This document shows, piece by piece, positions 44,818-52,988 of a DNA stretch of 64,000 bases (within the stretch, counting starts at the first letter, position 1; each line of letters begins with the position of its first letter). The stretch is from the NCBI GenBank assembly GCA_031580995.1, contig JAVLCC010000002.1:62001-126000 (forward strand), in the 5' to 3' direction. The stretch comes from CAJXVY01 sp031580995. GTDB taxonomy: Bacteria > Actinomycetota > Actinomycetes > Actinomycetales > Microbacteriaceae. The notes beneath the pieces were generated by a model. It was given only the letters and a program-made list of their open reading frames with translations, searched no databases and had not been told where the DNA came from. The translations under genes and the position numbers were made by a program.

Positions 44818-45188
44818 AGGACCAGCCCTCCTTCCCGGGCAGCGTCGGCAATGGCTGCTACGCGGCCTGCGTAGCGGTTGCCTCCGCGATCAAACACAAC
44901 CTGAGTCACGCCTTTTTCTTTAGCGCGCTCGGCAATCAACTTTCCAACCTCACTAGCCTTGGCGGTTTTATCACCGTCAGACTTGCGAAGGCCCTCTTCC
45001 ATAGTTGAAGCACTTGCCAGGGTGTGACCCTGAGTGTCATCAACTACCTGCACAAACAGGTGACGGGCACTGCGGGTGACAACCAGTCTTGGCCTCTCAC
45101 CGGTTCCTGAAACCTTCTTACGAAGTCTTGTGTGACGACGATCTCTTGCAGCTGAGGAGCTCTTTCCCTTATTGGCTCTTAGCGACAT
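44814..45188 (-). CDS. rplR: Ribosomal protein L18
   Basis: 124 residues, 5S rRNA binding: RRHTRLRKKVSGTGERPRL and VVFDRGGNRYAGRVAAIADAAREGGL are diagnostic. Confidence 0.98.
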   Translation of the reverse strand: MSLRANKGKSSSAARDRRHTRLRKKVSGTGERPRLVVTRSARHLFVQVVDDTQGHTLASASTMEEGLRKSDGDKTAKASEVGKLIAERAKEKGVTQVVFDRGGNRYAGRVAAIADAAREGGLVL

Positions 45189-45724
45189 TAGGCACCAGCC
45201 TTTCCAGCCTTGCGGCGAACGTATTCACCTTCGTAGCGAATTCCCTTGCCCTTATAAGGCTCAGGTTTACGAAGCTTGCGGATATTTGCAGCCACCTCAC
45301 CGACGGCCTGCTTATCAATTCCAGACACAATGATCTTGTTCTGTCCCTCCACCTGCAGTGTCACACCATTTGGTGGATCGACAACCACTGGGTGAGAAAG
45401 ACCAACTGCTAACTCAATGCTTGAACCCTTGGCGACTGCTCGGTAACCGGTTCCGACGATCTCAAGGCTTTTCTGAAAACCCTGCGAAACACCCTGAACG
45501 TTGTTGGCAATCAAAGTTCTTGACAGTCCGTGCAAAGCCTTTGAGGTCTGCTCTTCATCAGGACGGGTAACGATAATCTCGTTTTCCTCCTTGGCAACCT
45601 TGATTGGTTCGCTGATTTCTAGATTCAACTCACCCTTCGGTCCCTTCACGGAAACGTGCTGGCCGTTGATGTTAACTTCCACCCCCTGTGGGATGGCAAT
45701 AGGCATTTTTCCAATTCTTGACAT
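45188..45724 (-). CDS. rplF: Ribosomal protein L6
   Basis: 178 residues in two similar domains; SRIGKMPIAIPQGVEV at the start and RKPEPYKGKGIRYEGEYVRRK at the end are diagnostic. One base overlap with rplR. Confidence 0.98.
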   Translation of the reverse strand: MSRIGKMPIAIPQGVEVNINGQHVSVKGPKGELNLEISEPIKVAKEENEIIVTRPDEEQTSKALHGLSRTLIANNVQGVSQGFQKSLEIVGTGYRAVAKGSSIELAVGLSHPVVVDPPNGVTLQVEGQNKIIVSGIDKQAVGEVAANIRKLRKPEPYKGKGIRYEGEYVRRKAGKAGA

Positions 45725-45729
45725 AGCGC

Positions 45730-46122
45730 TTACCAGATGTAGGCGACGACTTCGCCACCCACTCCCTTCTTTGCTGCTTGGCGGTCAGTTAGTAGCCCCG
45801 ATGATGAGGAGATGATTGCAATTCCCAATCCACCGAGTACGCGAGGAAGTTCATCGCTTTTCGCATAAACACGCAAACCTGGTTTGCTGACTCGCTTGAT
45901 TCCAGAGATTGCTTTATTGTCTCCATATTTCATGGTTATGGTCAGCGTCTTACCAACCTTCGCGTCCTCAACTGAATAATCCTTGATATAACCCTCGGAT
46001 TTCAGGATGTCCGCGATGTTTCCCTTGATTTTGCTGAAGGGAACACTGGCTGACTCGTGCTGAGCCAGGTTCGCATTGCGCAGCCGGGTCAGAAAATCTG
46101 CTACCGGATCTGTCATTGTCAT
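45730..46122 (-). CDS. rpsH: Ribosomal protein S8
   Basis: 130 residues; DPVADFLTRLRNANLAQH and the C-terminal DRQAAKKGVGGEVVAYIW are diagnostic. Two possible starts (46122 or two codons later). rpsN, often just upstream, is absent. Confidence 0.97.
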   Translation of the reverse strand: MTMTDPVADFLTRLRNANLAQHESASVPFSKIKGNIADILKSEGYIKDYSVEDAKVGKTLTITMKYGDNKAISGIKRVSKPGLRVYAKSDELPRVLGGLGIAIISSSSGLLTDRQAAKKGVGGEVVAYIW

Positions 46123-46145
46123 TTGATTTGTTGCCTTTCTCGTGC

Positions 46146-46177
46146 GGTATCTCCAGCGCTTTCAGGCCCTGGAGACC
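46146..46177 (-). promoter_or_regulatory. Hairpin between rplE and rpsH
   Basis: On minus, GGT-CTCCAG pairs with CTGGAG-(AT)-ACC, a nine-pair stem with a two-base bulge and a twelve-base loop, filling the 69-base gap where rpsN would be. S8 regulates the spc operon through a bulged helix in other bacteria, so a regulatory site is conceivable; processing or attenuation are alternatives. Confidence 0.4.
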
Positions 46178-46191
46178 TACATGATTGGTGT

Positions 46192-46752
46192 TTAGTTATT
46201 GAATGGAAAACCTAATTCGCGAAGTAAAGCTCTGCCCTCGTCGTCAGTTTTTGCTGTTGTCACGATGGTGATATCCATACCTCTTGGGCGATCAATCTCG
46301 TCCTGGTTGATTTCGTGGAACATGCTCTGCTCGTTTAGACCAAAGGTGTAATTTCCGTTTCCATCGAACTGCTTTGAACTCAGTCCACGGAAATCCCTAA
46401 TGCGCGGAAGCGCCAGGTTCAACAACCTGTCCGCAAATTCCCACATCCTGTCACCACGAATGGTCACAGCCGCACCAATTGGTTGACCCTCACGCAATTT
46501 GAACTGCGCGATGGACTTCTTGGCGATGTTTACCTTCGGCTTCTGACCGGTGATTTTTGTCAGATCGCTGATGGCGCCTTCAATTAGCTTTCCATCACGA
46601 GCTGCTTCACCAACACCCATGTTCACAACAATCTTTGTTAGACCTGGAACCTGGTTGATGTTTTTTAGTCCAAACTCCTCCTGGAGTTTGGCAATGATTT
46701 CATTGCGGTAGGTCTGCTTCAGTCTTGGCTGAGTCTTCTCTGCAACTGCCAT
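46192..46752 (-). CDS. rplE: Ribosomal protein L5
   Basis: 186 residues, 5S rRNA binding; NINQVPGLTKIVVNMGVGEA and LPRIRDFRGLSSKQFDGNGN are diagnostic. Directly after rplX. Confidence 0.98.
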   Translation of the reverse strand: MAVAEKTQPRLKQTYRNEIIAKLQEEFGLKNINQVPGLTKIVVNMGVGEAARDGKLIEGAISDLTKITGQKPKVNIAKKSIAQFKLREGQPIGAAVTIRGDRMWEFADRLLNLALPRIRDFRGLSSKQFDGNGNYTFGLNEQSMFHEINQDEIDRPRGMDITIVTTAKTDDEGRALLRELGFPFNN

Positions 46753-47109
46753 TTAGATCTCCTCCCCGCTGCCTTTAGCAACACGAACCTTCTTTGTTAC
46801 CTCAACACCGTCTTTTTTGACTGTCTTGGTAACAAACCCAATACGAGTTGGCTTTTTGCTCTTTGGGTCAACAAGGGCAACGTTTGAAACGTGAATCGGA
46901 GCCTCCATGGTTTCGATTCCACCTGTTTTTCCGCCACGCTCACCCTGGCCAACACGAGTGTGCTTTTTGACCAGGTTGACACCTTCAACAATTACCTTGT
47001 TCTTTTCTAGGTCAACGCTCAAAACTTTTCCCTGCTTGCCACGGTATCCACCGCGAGCCTCAGTTGAGCCTGAAATAACCTGAACTAGATCACCTTTACG
47101 AATATTCAT
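46753..47109 (-). CDS. rplX: Ribosomal protein L24
   Basis: 118 residues; KOW motif region KGDLVQVISGSTEARGGYRG-KQGKV and EAPIHVSNVALVDP. Shares one base with rplN stop. Confidence 0.97.
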   Translation of the reverse strand: MNIRKGDLVQVISGSTEARGGYRGKQGKVLSVDLEKNKVIVEGVNLVKKHTRVGQGERGGKTGGIETMEAPIHVSNVALVDPKSKKPTRIGFVTKTVKKDGVEVTKKVRVAKGSGEEI

Positions 47110-47477
47110 TAGAGCACCTCCGGAGCCAGAGAAATAATCTTCATGAAACGACGGTCACGTAGCTCACGTCCAATTGGCCCAAAGATACGGGTTCCACGTG
47201 GCTCGCCGTCGTTTTTGATAATCACCGCGGCGTTTTCATCAAATTTGATGTAGCTACCATCTGGCCTGCGGGCCTCTTTTACGGTGCGCACAATTACCGC
47301 CCTGACAACATCACCTTTTTTGACGTTGCCACCGGGGATTGCGTCTTTCACAGTTGCCACGATGGTGTCACCGAGACCTGCCCAGCGTCGAACTGAGCCT
47401 CCCAGCACCCTAATGGTGAGCAACTCTTTGGCACCGGTGTTATCCGCTACCTTGAGTCGAGATTCCTGCTGAATCAC
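47109..47477 (-). CDS. rplN: Ribosomal protein L14
   Basis: 122 residues; MIQQESRLKVADNTGAKEL and RGTRIFGPIGRELRDRRFMK are diagnostic. Normal length. Confidence 0.98.
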   Translation of the reverse strand: MIQQESRLKVADNTGAKELLTIRVLGGSVRRWAGLGDTIVATVKDAIPGGNVKKGDVVRAVIVRTVKEARRPDGSYIKFDENAAVIIKNDGEPRGTRIFGPIGRELRDRRFMKIISLAPEVL

Positions 47478-47528
47478 TTTCTTACTCCTATTTCTGCCAG
47501 ACCATTCCGACGGCCATGACTATTGGTG

Positions 47529-47810
47529 TTACTTCGCCTTTTCGAGAATCTCGACTAGACGCCAGTTCTTTGATGCACTGATTGGACGGGTCTCATCAAT
47601 TAGCACCAGGTCACCGATACCGGCGTTGTTTAGCTCATCGTGAGCCTTGACCTTTTTGCTAAGACGCATGACCTTGCCATACAGTGGGTGCTTTTTACGC
47701 TCTTCTACCAGCACGACGATGGTCTTATCCATCTTGTCGCTGACTACGTATCCACGCCTTGACTTGCGGTAACCGCGGTCCTGGGTGGCAGCAGATGTTT
47801 GCTCAGCCAT
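47529..47810 (-). CDS. rpsQ: Ribosomal protein S17
   Basis: 93 residues; YVVSDKMDKTIVVLVEERKK and HDELNNAGIGDLVLIDETRP match S17. A 51-base gap precedes rplN. One-base overlap with rpmC. Confidence 0.97.
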   Translation of the reverse strand: MAEQTSAATQDRGYRKSRRGYVVSDKMDKTIVVLVEERKKHPLYGKVMRLSKKVKAHDELNNAGIGDLVLIDETRPISASKNWRLVEILEKAK

Positions 47811-48085
47811 TACTTCTCCTCCGGATCAGTCTTTTTCGACTTTTTTTCGGTTGGCTCAGGTTCTGGTGTGACCCTGATGCCCAAATCGCGCTCTCTCAAC
47901 ACTGTGTTGATGCGAGCAATGTCACGCTTCACGGCCTTGATGCGACCGTGGCTTTCCAGCTGACCGGTGGCTGACTGAAAACGCAGGTTGAATAGCTCTT
48001 CCTTTGCATCTTTCAGCTTCTCGATCAAAAGCGCACTTTCAATCTTGTCCAGCTCCTCTGGAGCCAAGTCTTTGCTTCCAATCAT
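47810..48085 (-). CDS. rpmC: Ribosomal protein L29 with charged tail
   Basis: 91 residues; the core (SALLIEKLKDAKEELFNLRF and LESHGRIKAVKRDIARINTV) is followed by about 20 charged residues (PEPEPTEKKSKKTDPEEK) absent from E. coli L29. L29 borders the exit tunnel. Overlaps rplP by four bases. Confidence 0.97.
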   Translation of the reverse strand: MIGSKDLAPEELDKIESALLIEKLKDAKEELFNLRFQSATGQLESHGRIKAVKRDIARINTVLRERDLGIRVTPEPEPTEKKSKKTDPEEK

Positions 48086-48501
48086 GCGTCACCCTCTTCC
48101 TTGGCGATGATTCTTGCCTTCACCGGAAGTTTGTGGATTGCACGGGTTAGTGCCTCTTTGGCTAGCTCTTCGCTAACACCGGCAACCTCGAACATCACCC
48201 TTCCAGGCTTTACATTGGCAACCCACCACTCAGGTGAACCCTTACCACTACCCATTCGGGTTTCGGCAGGCTTTTTGGTGATCGACTGGTCTGGGAAAAT
48301 GTTGATCCAAACCTTTCCACCACGCTTGATGTGACGGGTCATTGCAATACGAGCAGATTCAATCTGGCGGTTAGTGACATATGCAGGGCTCAGTGCCTGG
48401 ATGCCGTAATCACCAAAGCTCACCTTGGTGCCACCAGTTGCCTGGCCGCCACGCTTTGGGTGGTGCTGCTTACGGAACTTAACTCGACGTGGAATCAACA
48501 T
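48082..48501 (-). CDS. rplP: Ribosomal protein L16
   Basis: 139 residues; MLIPRRVKFRKQHHPKRGG and GKGSPEWWVANVKPGRVMFE are diagnostic. Organises the A-site region. Confidence 0.98.
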   Translation of the reverse strand: MLIPRRVKFRKQHHPKRGGQATGGTKVSFGDYGIQALSPAYVTNRQIESARIAMTRHIKRGGKVWINIFPDQSITKKPAETRMGSGKGSPEWWVANVKPGRVMFEVAGVSEELAKEALTRAIHKLPVKARIIAKEEGDA

Positions 48502-48504
48502 AAT

Positions 48505-49233
48505 TTATGCCTCACTTCCGGTTGCTGCGGGCTCTGGGCGACGTCCACCGCGGCCACGACCCTTTTGGTTAGCCTGCTGCTGAGCCAATTCCTTGTTGGT
48601 TAGCTCACCCTTGTAGATCCAAACCTTTACACCGATGCGACCGAAGGTGGTCTTTGCCTCATAGAAGCCATAGTCAATGTTTGAACGAAGAGTGTGAAGC
48701 GGAACCCGACCTTCACGGTAGAACTCGCTGCGGCTCATTTCTGCTCCACCCAAGCGGCCAGAGCACTGAACACGGATTCCCTTGGCACCACTTCGCATGG
48801 CTCCCTGGATTCCCTTACGCATTGCTCTTCTGAAGGCAACACGTGCAGAAAGCTGCTCGGCAATTCCCTGGGCAACCAGCTGCGCATCCGCCTCGGGGGA
48901 TTTCACCTCAAGAATGTTTAGCTGAATCTGCTTACCGGTTAGCTTTTCTAACTCGGTGCGCAAAACCTCTGCTTCTGCACCTCTACGACCAATAACCAAA
49001 CCAGGCCTAGCGGCAAAGATGTCAACACGAACGCGGTCGCGAGTTCTTTCCAACTCGATGCGGCTGATGCCGGCACGGTCAAGCTTCTTGGTTAGAAGCT
49101 CGCGGATTTTAATGTCCTCGGTTACGTAGTCGCTGTAACGCTGACCTTTGGCGGTGCTATCGGAGAACCAACGTGAACGGTGGTCGGTTGTGATACCAAG
49201 CCTAAAACCGTAAGGATTTACTTTCTGACCCAT
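48505..49233 (-). CDS. rpsC: Ribosomal protein S3
   Basis: 242 residues with KH domain around GLVIGRRGAEAEVLR and the C-terminal S3 domain (RVPLHTLRSNIDYGFYEAKT); short disordered tail. Contacts mRNA entry. Confidence 0.98.
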   Translation of the reverse strand: MGQKVNPYGFRLGITTDHRSRWFSDSTAKGQRYSDYVTEDIKIRELLTKKLDRAGISRIELERTRDRVRVDIFAARPGLVIGRRGAEAEVLRTELEKLTGKQIQLNILEVKSPEADAQLVAQGIAEQLSARVAFRRAMRKGIQGAMRSGAKGIRVQCSGRLGGAEMSRSEFYREGRVPLHTLRSNIDYGFYEAKTTFGRIGVKVWIYKGELTNKELAQQQANQKGRGRGGRRPEPAATGSEA

Positions 49234-49622
49234 TAGTTACTCCTCGCCTTCTGGCCTCGCTTAGCCGCGATCTCATCAGGTGTTGCAACCTTGATGGTGA
49301 TGTGGCTGGTGCGCTTATTGATGCGGAACGCTCTTCCCTGTGCACGAGGGCGGAATCGCTTTAGGGTTACACCCTCATCAACGAATGCCTCACTGATGAT
49401 CAGGTCATCCTCGTCCACAAACTGGTTTTCGTTTTCTGCCTTGTGCTTGGCATTGGCAACTGCCGCCTGAACCAATTTGAACACGGGCTCGCTGGCGGTC
49501 TGCGGGGCGAATTTCAAAATCGCCATGGCTTCACTGGCCTGCTTGCCACGAACAAGGTTCACAACCCTGCGGGCTTTCATCGGGGTGACCCTGATGTGTT
49601 TAATCTTCGCTGTAGCTTCCAT
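49233..49622 (-). CDS. rplV: Ribosomal protein L22
   Basis: 129 residues; IRVTPMKARRVVNLVRGK and RAQGRAFRINKRTSHITI, whose loop lines the exit tunnel. Overlaps neighbours by one base on each side. Confidence 0.98.
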   Translation of the reverse strand: MEATAKIKHIRVTPMKARRVVNLVRGKQASEAMAILKFAPQTASEPVFKLVQAAVANAKHKAENENQFVDEDDLIISEAFVDEGVTLKRFRPRAQGRAFRINKRTSHITIKVATPDEIAAKRGQKARSN

Positions 49623-49903
49623 TAGCCGCGGCGTCCCTTCTTGTCATCTTTCACGTGACCGCGGAAGGTCTTTGTTGGAGCAAACTCGCCCAACTTATGT
49701 CCAACCATGGTTTCGGTTACGAAAACTGGAATGTGCTTGCGACCATCGTGCACCGCAATGGTGTGACCCAGCATGGCTGGAACAATCATTGAGCGACGTG
49801 ACCAGGTCTTGATCACATTTTTACTGTTGGCATCGTTTTGAGTGCGCACCTTCTGCATTAGGTGCTCATCCACAAAAGGGCCCTTTTTCAAACTTCTTGG
49901 CAT
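49622..49903 (-). CDS. rpsS: Ribosomal protein S19
   Basis: 93 residues; PRSLKKGPFVDEHLMQKV and VGHKLGEFAPTKTFRGHV are diagnostic of S19. Confidence 0.98.
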   Translation of the reverse strand: MPRSLKKGPFVDEHLMQKVRTQNDANSKNVIKTWSRRSMIVPAMLGHTIAVHDGRKHIPVFVTETMVGHKLGEFAPTKTFRGHVKDDKKGRRG

Positions 49904-49916
49904 TTAGCTTCTCCTA

Positions 49917-50753
49917 CTAACGCTTCTTATTAGCGGTGCGACGACGGACAATTTGCTTATCACTGGCCAGCTTGCGCTTACGAGTGCGACCTTCTTTCTG
50001 GCCCCATGGTGATACTGGGTTACGACCACCGCTGGTACGTCCCTCACCACCACCGTGTGGGTGATCTACCGGGTTCATGGCAACACCGCGAACTGTTGGG
50101 CGAACACCCTTCCAGCGCTTACGTCCTGCCTTACCCCAGCTGATGTTTGACTGCTCTGCGTTACCAACCTCACCAACGGTTGCTCGGCAACGGGCATCAA
50201 CGTTACGAATCTCACCACTTGGAAGCCTTAGCTGAGCGTTAGGCCCATCCTTGGCAACCAAACGAATTGCAGCACCTGCGCTGCGGCCTAGCTTGGCTCC
50301 ACCGCCTGGCTTCAGTTCGATTGCGTGCAAAACAGTTCCAACCGGGATGTTTTTCAATGGCAGGTTGTTGCCTGGCTTGATATCAGCCGATGGGCCCTGC
50401 TCAATTGGGTCACCCTGTCCCAGATTGTTTGGAGCAATGATGTAGCGCTTCTCACCATCTGCGTAGTGCAAAAGTGCAATACGTGCGGTGCGGTTTGGGT
50501 CGTATTCAATGTGAGCGACCTTGGCTGGAACACCGTCTTTGTCGTGACGACGGAAATCAATTACGCGGTACTGGCGCTTGTGTCCACCACCGATGTGGCG
50601 GGTAGTGATGCGTCCAGCTGAGTTACGTCCACCAGTTTTAGGAAGTGGGCGAAGCAAGGACTTCTCTGGGGTGGTGCGTGTCACCTCATCAAAGGTGGAA
50701 ACGCTCATCCCACGGCGACCCGGTGTGGTCGGATTATGTCTGCGAATGGCCAT
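49917..50753 (-). CDS. rplB: Ribosomal protein L2
   Basis: 278 residues; RNSAGRITTRHIGGGHKRQY and the C-terminal GVAMNPVDHPHGGGEGRT containing the conserved His near the peptidyl-transferase centre. Confidence 0.98.
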   Translation of the reverse strand: MAIRRHNPTTPGRRGMSVSTFDEVTRTTPEKSLLRPLPKTGGRNSAGRITTRHIGGGHKRQYRVIDFRRHDKDGVPAKVAHIEYDPNRTARIALLHYADGEKRYIIAPNNLGQGDPIEQGPSADIKPGNNLPLKNIPVGTVLHAIELKPGGGAKLGRSAGAAIRLVAKDGPNAQLRLPSGEIRNVDARCRATVGEVGNAEQSNISWGKAGRKRWKGVRPTVRGVAMNPVDHPHGGGEGRTSGGRNPVSPWGQKEGRTRKRKLASDKQIVRRRTANKKR

Positions 50754-50764
50754 CTGTTTTCTCC

Positions 50765-51055
50765 CTACTGGCTAAAGATGTCGATTGACCCGCTCTTCAG
50801 GGAAACAATGGCACGCTTGGTGTCTTTGCGCTTTCCCATTCCGAAGCGAGTGCGGCGAGTCTTGCCGCTGCGGTTGAGGGTGTTGATGGAGGCAACCTTC
50901 ACATCAAAAACAAACTCAATGGCCTGCTTGATTTCGGTTTTATTTGCCGTGGGCTGCACCTCAAAGGTGTATTTGCCCTCATCAATCAAGCTATAGCTTT
51001 TTTCGCTAATTACTGGCTTGATGATTACGTCTCTTAGGTCCTTGCCGTAGCTCAT
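50765..51055 (-). CDS. rplW: Ribosomal protein L23
   Basis: 96 residues; DVIIKPVISEKSYSLIDEGK and VASINTLNRSGKTRRTRFG; docking site for trigger factor and SRP. Overlaps rplD by four bases. Confidence 0.97.
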   Translation of the reverse strand: MSYGKDLRDVIIKPVISEKSYSLIDEGKYTFEVQPTANKTEIKQAIEFVFDVKVASINTLNRSGKTRRTRFGMGKRKDTKRAIVSLKSGSIDIFSQ

Positions 51056-51690
51056 GCCTTCACCTCACTCTTGGCTGTAACGAATGCCTCCAGTGCGGCG
51101 GCAGTGAAAATCAGGTCATCACTTGCTAGAACGTCATAAGCGTTTAGCTGATCAGCTGGCAACACGTGTAGGTTTTTTAGGTTACGAAGGGATAAAAAGC
51201 TCATCTCGTCATCGCGATCGATAACAACCAAGACCTTACGACCGCTAACTAGCTGCGAAATAATCGCACTCGCCTGCTTGGTGGATGGCTTGTCATTGAT
51301 TCCGAATTCCTTGACCACGTGGATTCTTCCTGCACGGGCACGGTCGCTTAGAGCTCCACGCAATGCAGCAGCAATCATTTTCTTGTTGGTGCGCTGTGAG
51401 TAATCTCTTGGCTTCGGTCCGTGGACAATTCCACCACCGGTCATCTGTGGGGCACGAATAGAACCCTGACGAGCACGTCCGGTTCCCTTCTGCTTAAAAG
51501 GCTTACGTCCAGAACCTGAAACTTCACCACGACGAAGTGTTGAGTGAGTTCCCTGGCGAGCGGCTGCCTGCTGGGCAACAACTACCTGGTGAATCAGTGG
51601 AACGTTGGTCTGGGCATCAAAAATTGCCTCTGGAAGATCAACTGTGCCGGCTTTTTTACCCGATATGTCTACTAGGTCTACAGAAGTCAT
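51052..51690 (-). CDS. rplD: Ribosomal protein L4
   Basis: 212 residues; the tunnel loop region QGTHSTLRRGEVSGSGRKPF and GRARQGSIRAPQMTGGGIVH are diagnostic. In many bacteria L4 represses the S10 operon by binding its leader. Confidence 0.98.
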   Translation of the reverse strand: MTSVDLVDISGKKAGTVDLPEAIFDAQTNVPLIHQVVVAQQAAARQGTHSTLRRGEVSGSGRKPFKQKGTGRARQGSIRAPQMTGGGIVHGPKPRDYSQRTNKKMIAAALRGALSDRARAGRIHVVKEFGINDKPSTKQASAIISQLVSGRKVLVVIDRDDEMSFLSLRNLKNLHVLPADQLNAYDVLASDDLIFTAAALEAFVTAKSEVKA

Positions 51691-51692
51691 CT

Positions 51693-52346
51693 CTAGGCCC
51701 CCTTCACTGCGTTGCGAACGAATACCAACTGACCCTTGGGACCTGGAACAGCTCCCTTGATCAGTAGTAGACCCTTCTCAGCATCAACTGCGTGAAGGGT
51801 TAGATTCAAAGTTGTTACGCGGTCGTGACCCATGCGTCCAGCCATCTTGGTTCCTTTGAACACACGCGATGGGGTTGCACTGGCTCCAATCGAACCTGGC
51901 TTACGGTGGTTTTTGTGAGCACCGTGAGATGCACTAACACCACTAAATCCGTGACGCTTCATGTGACCGGCGAAACCTTTACCTTTGCTGGTGCCAACCA
52001 CGTCCAGCTTCATGCCGACCTCGAAAATCTCAACGCCAAGTTCCTGACCGACCTCATACTCGTGAGCATCGTCGGTGCGAATTTCAGCTAGGTGACGGCG
52101 AGGGTTGATTCCCGCTTTTGAAAAGTGACCGCTGGTTGGTTGGTCAACCTTGCGTGGATCGATTGCTCCGTAGGCAAGTTGGATGGCTGCGTAGCCATCG
52201 GTCTCAGCGTTTTTGATTTGGCTTACGACATTGCTGCCAGCCTCAACAACGGTGATTGGAACAATCTTGTTGTTTTCATCCCAGGCCTGAGTCATGCCAA
52301 GCTTTTTGCCCAGCAGGCCCTTTACATTCTTAGTTTTGGTAGCCAT
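51693..52346 (-). CDS. rplC: Ribosomal protein L3
   Basis: 217 residues; GLLGKKLGMTQAWDENNKI at the start and HGFSGVSASHGAHKNHRKPG near the peptidyl-transferase-reaching loop. Confidence 0.98.
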   Translation of the reverse strand: MATKTKNVKGLLGKKLGMTQAWDENNKIVPITVVEAGSNVVSQIKNAETDGYAAIQLAYGAIDPRKVDQPTSGHFSKAGINPRRHLAEIRTDDAHEYEVGQELGVEIFEVGMKLDVVGTSKGKGFAGHMKRHGFSGVSASHGAHKNHRKPGSIGASATPSRVFKGTKMAGRMGHDRVTTLNLTLHAVDAEKGLLLIKGAVPGPKGQLVFVRNAVKGA

Positions 52347-52354
52347 TTGAATCC

Positions 52355-52663
52355 TTAGAGCTTGATCTCGATGTTGACATCAGCGGGCAGGTCCAAACGC
52401 ATCAACGAATCCACAGCCTTTGGTGTTGGTTCGACGATGTCAATCAGACGTTTGTGTGTGCGCATTTCGAAGTGCTCACGGCTGTCTTTGTATTTGTGCG
52501 GGCTGCGGATAACGCAAACCGTGTTTTTCTCTGTGGGTAGCGGAACAGGTCCGACCACACTTGCTCCCGCACGGGTTACCGTGTCGACGATTTTGCTGGC
52601 TGATGAGTCAATGACCTGGTGGTCGTAACTTTTCAACCGGATGCGAATCTTGTTCGCCGCCAT
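52355..52663 (-). CDS. rpsJ: Ribosomal protein S10
   Basis: 102 residues; KIRIRLKSYDHQVIDSSASK and SPHKYKDSREHFEMRTHKRL. First gene of the S10-spc-alpha block. The leader upstream is long and structured. Confidence 0.98.
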   Translation of the reverse strand: MAANKIRIRLKSYDHQVIDSSASKIVDTVTRAGASVVGPVPLPTEKNTVCVIRSPHKYKDSREHFEMRTHKRLIDIVEPTPKAVDSLMRLDLPADVNIEIKL

Positions 52664-52940
52664 AGCTTCTCGCTCTCTTATCAGTCAGAGCTACTTGCTC
52701 TGCACTTCTACTTACGCTGTTCAGTTGTCAAAGCCCCGTCAGGGCCTCAACTCCAATCGCTGATGGTTGTGTTTTTTCAAACAGCGGTCATCAACAATGG
52801 AAGATTTAATTGTGGTTCTGTCTGCGACCGGACCAGTTTCCTGTTCACACTGTCTGCAGTGGGGGCGAAAGCCCTACTTTGGAACCATGTAAGTCTGCCA
52901 CAGTCCTGCGAATTCACGCAAGTGCTTTTTCAAAGGAAAA
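52664..52940 (-). promoter_or_regulatory. Structured leader region of the S10 operon
   Basis: About 280 bases without a gene. On minus, a long hairpin at 52756-52798 has a ten-pair base (ATTGTTGATG with CATCAGCGAT, two G-U pairs), an internal loop and an upper TGTTT-GAAA-AAACA stem with a GNRA-type loop. A smaller GCCC/GGGC stem follows around 52730-52745, and two short stems lie upstream (CACTG/CAGTG near 52845-52856; GGGC/GCCC near 52863-52874). No confident promoter was found. S10 leaders in other bacteria bind L4; whether this does is unknown. Confidence 0.5.
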
Positions 52941-52976
52941 AATTAACCCCCGCAAGTTTCCTCGCGGGGGTTAATT
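52941..52976 (-). terminator. Intrinsic terminator of the symporter gene
   Basis: AATTAACCCCCGC pairs perfectly with GCGGGGGTTAATT (13 pairs, ten-base loop), and on minus is followed by TTTTTTCC. It lies 12 bases after the symporter stop and isolates it from the S10 operon. Confidence 0.93.
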
Positions 52977-52988
52977 GGTTTTGACTAA

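Noticed and set aside
46123..46191. Possible rpsN between rplE and rpsH
   Set aside because: Only 69 bases; no frame encodes the zinc-binding S14 motif.
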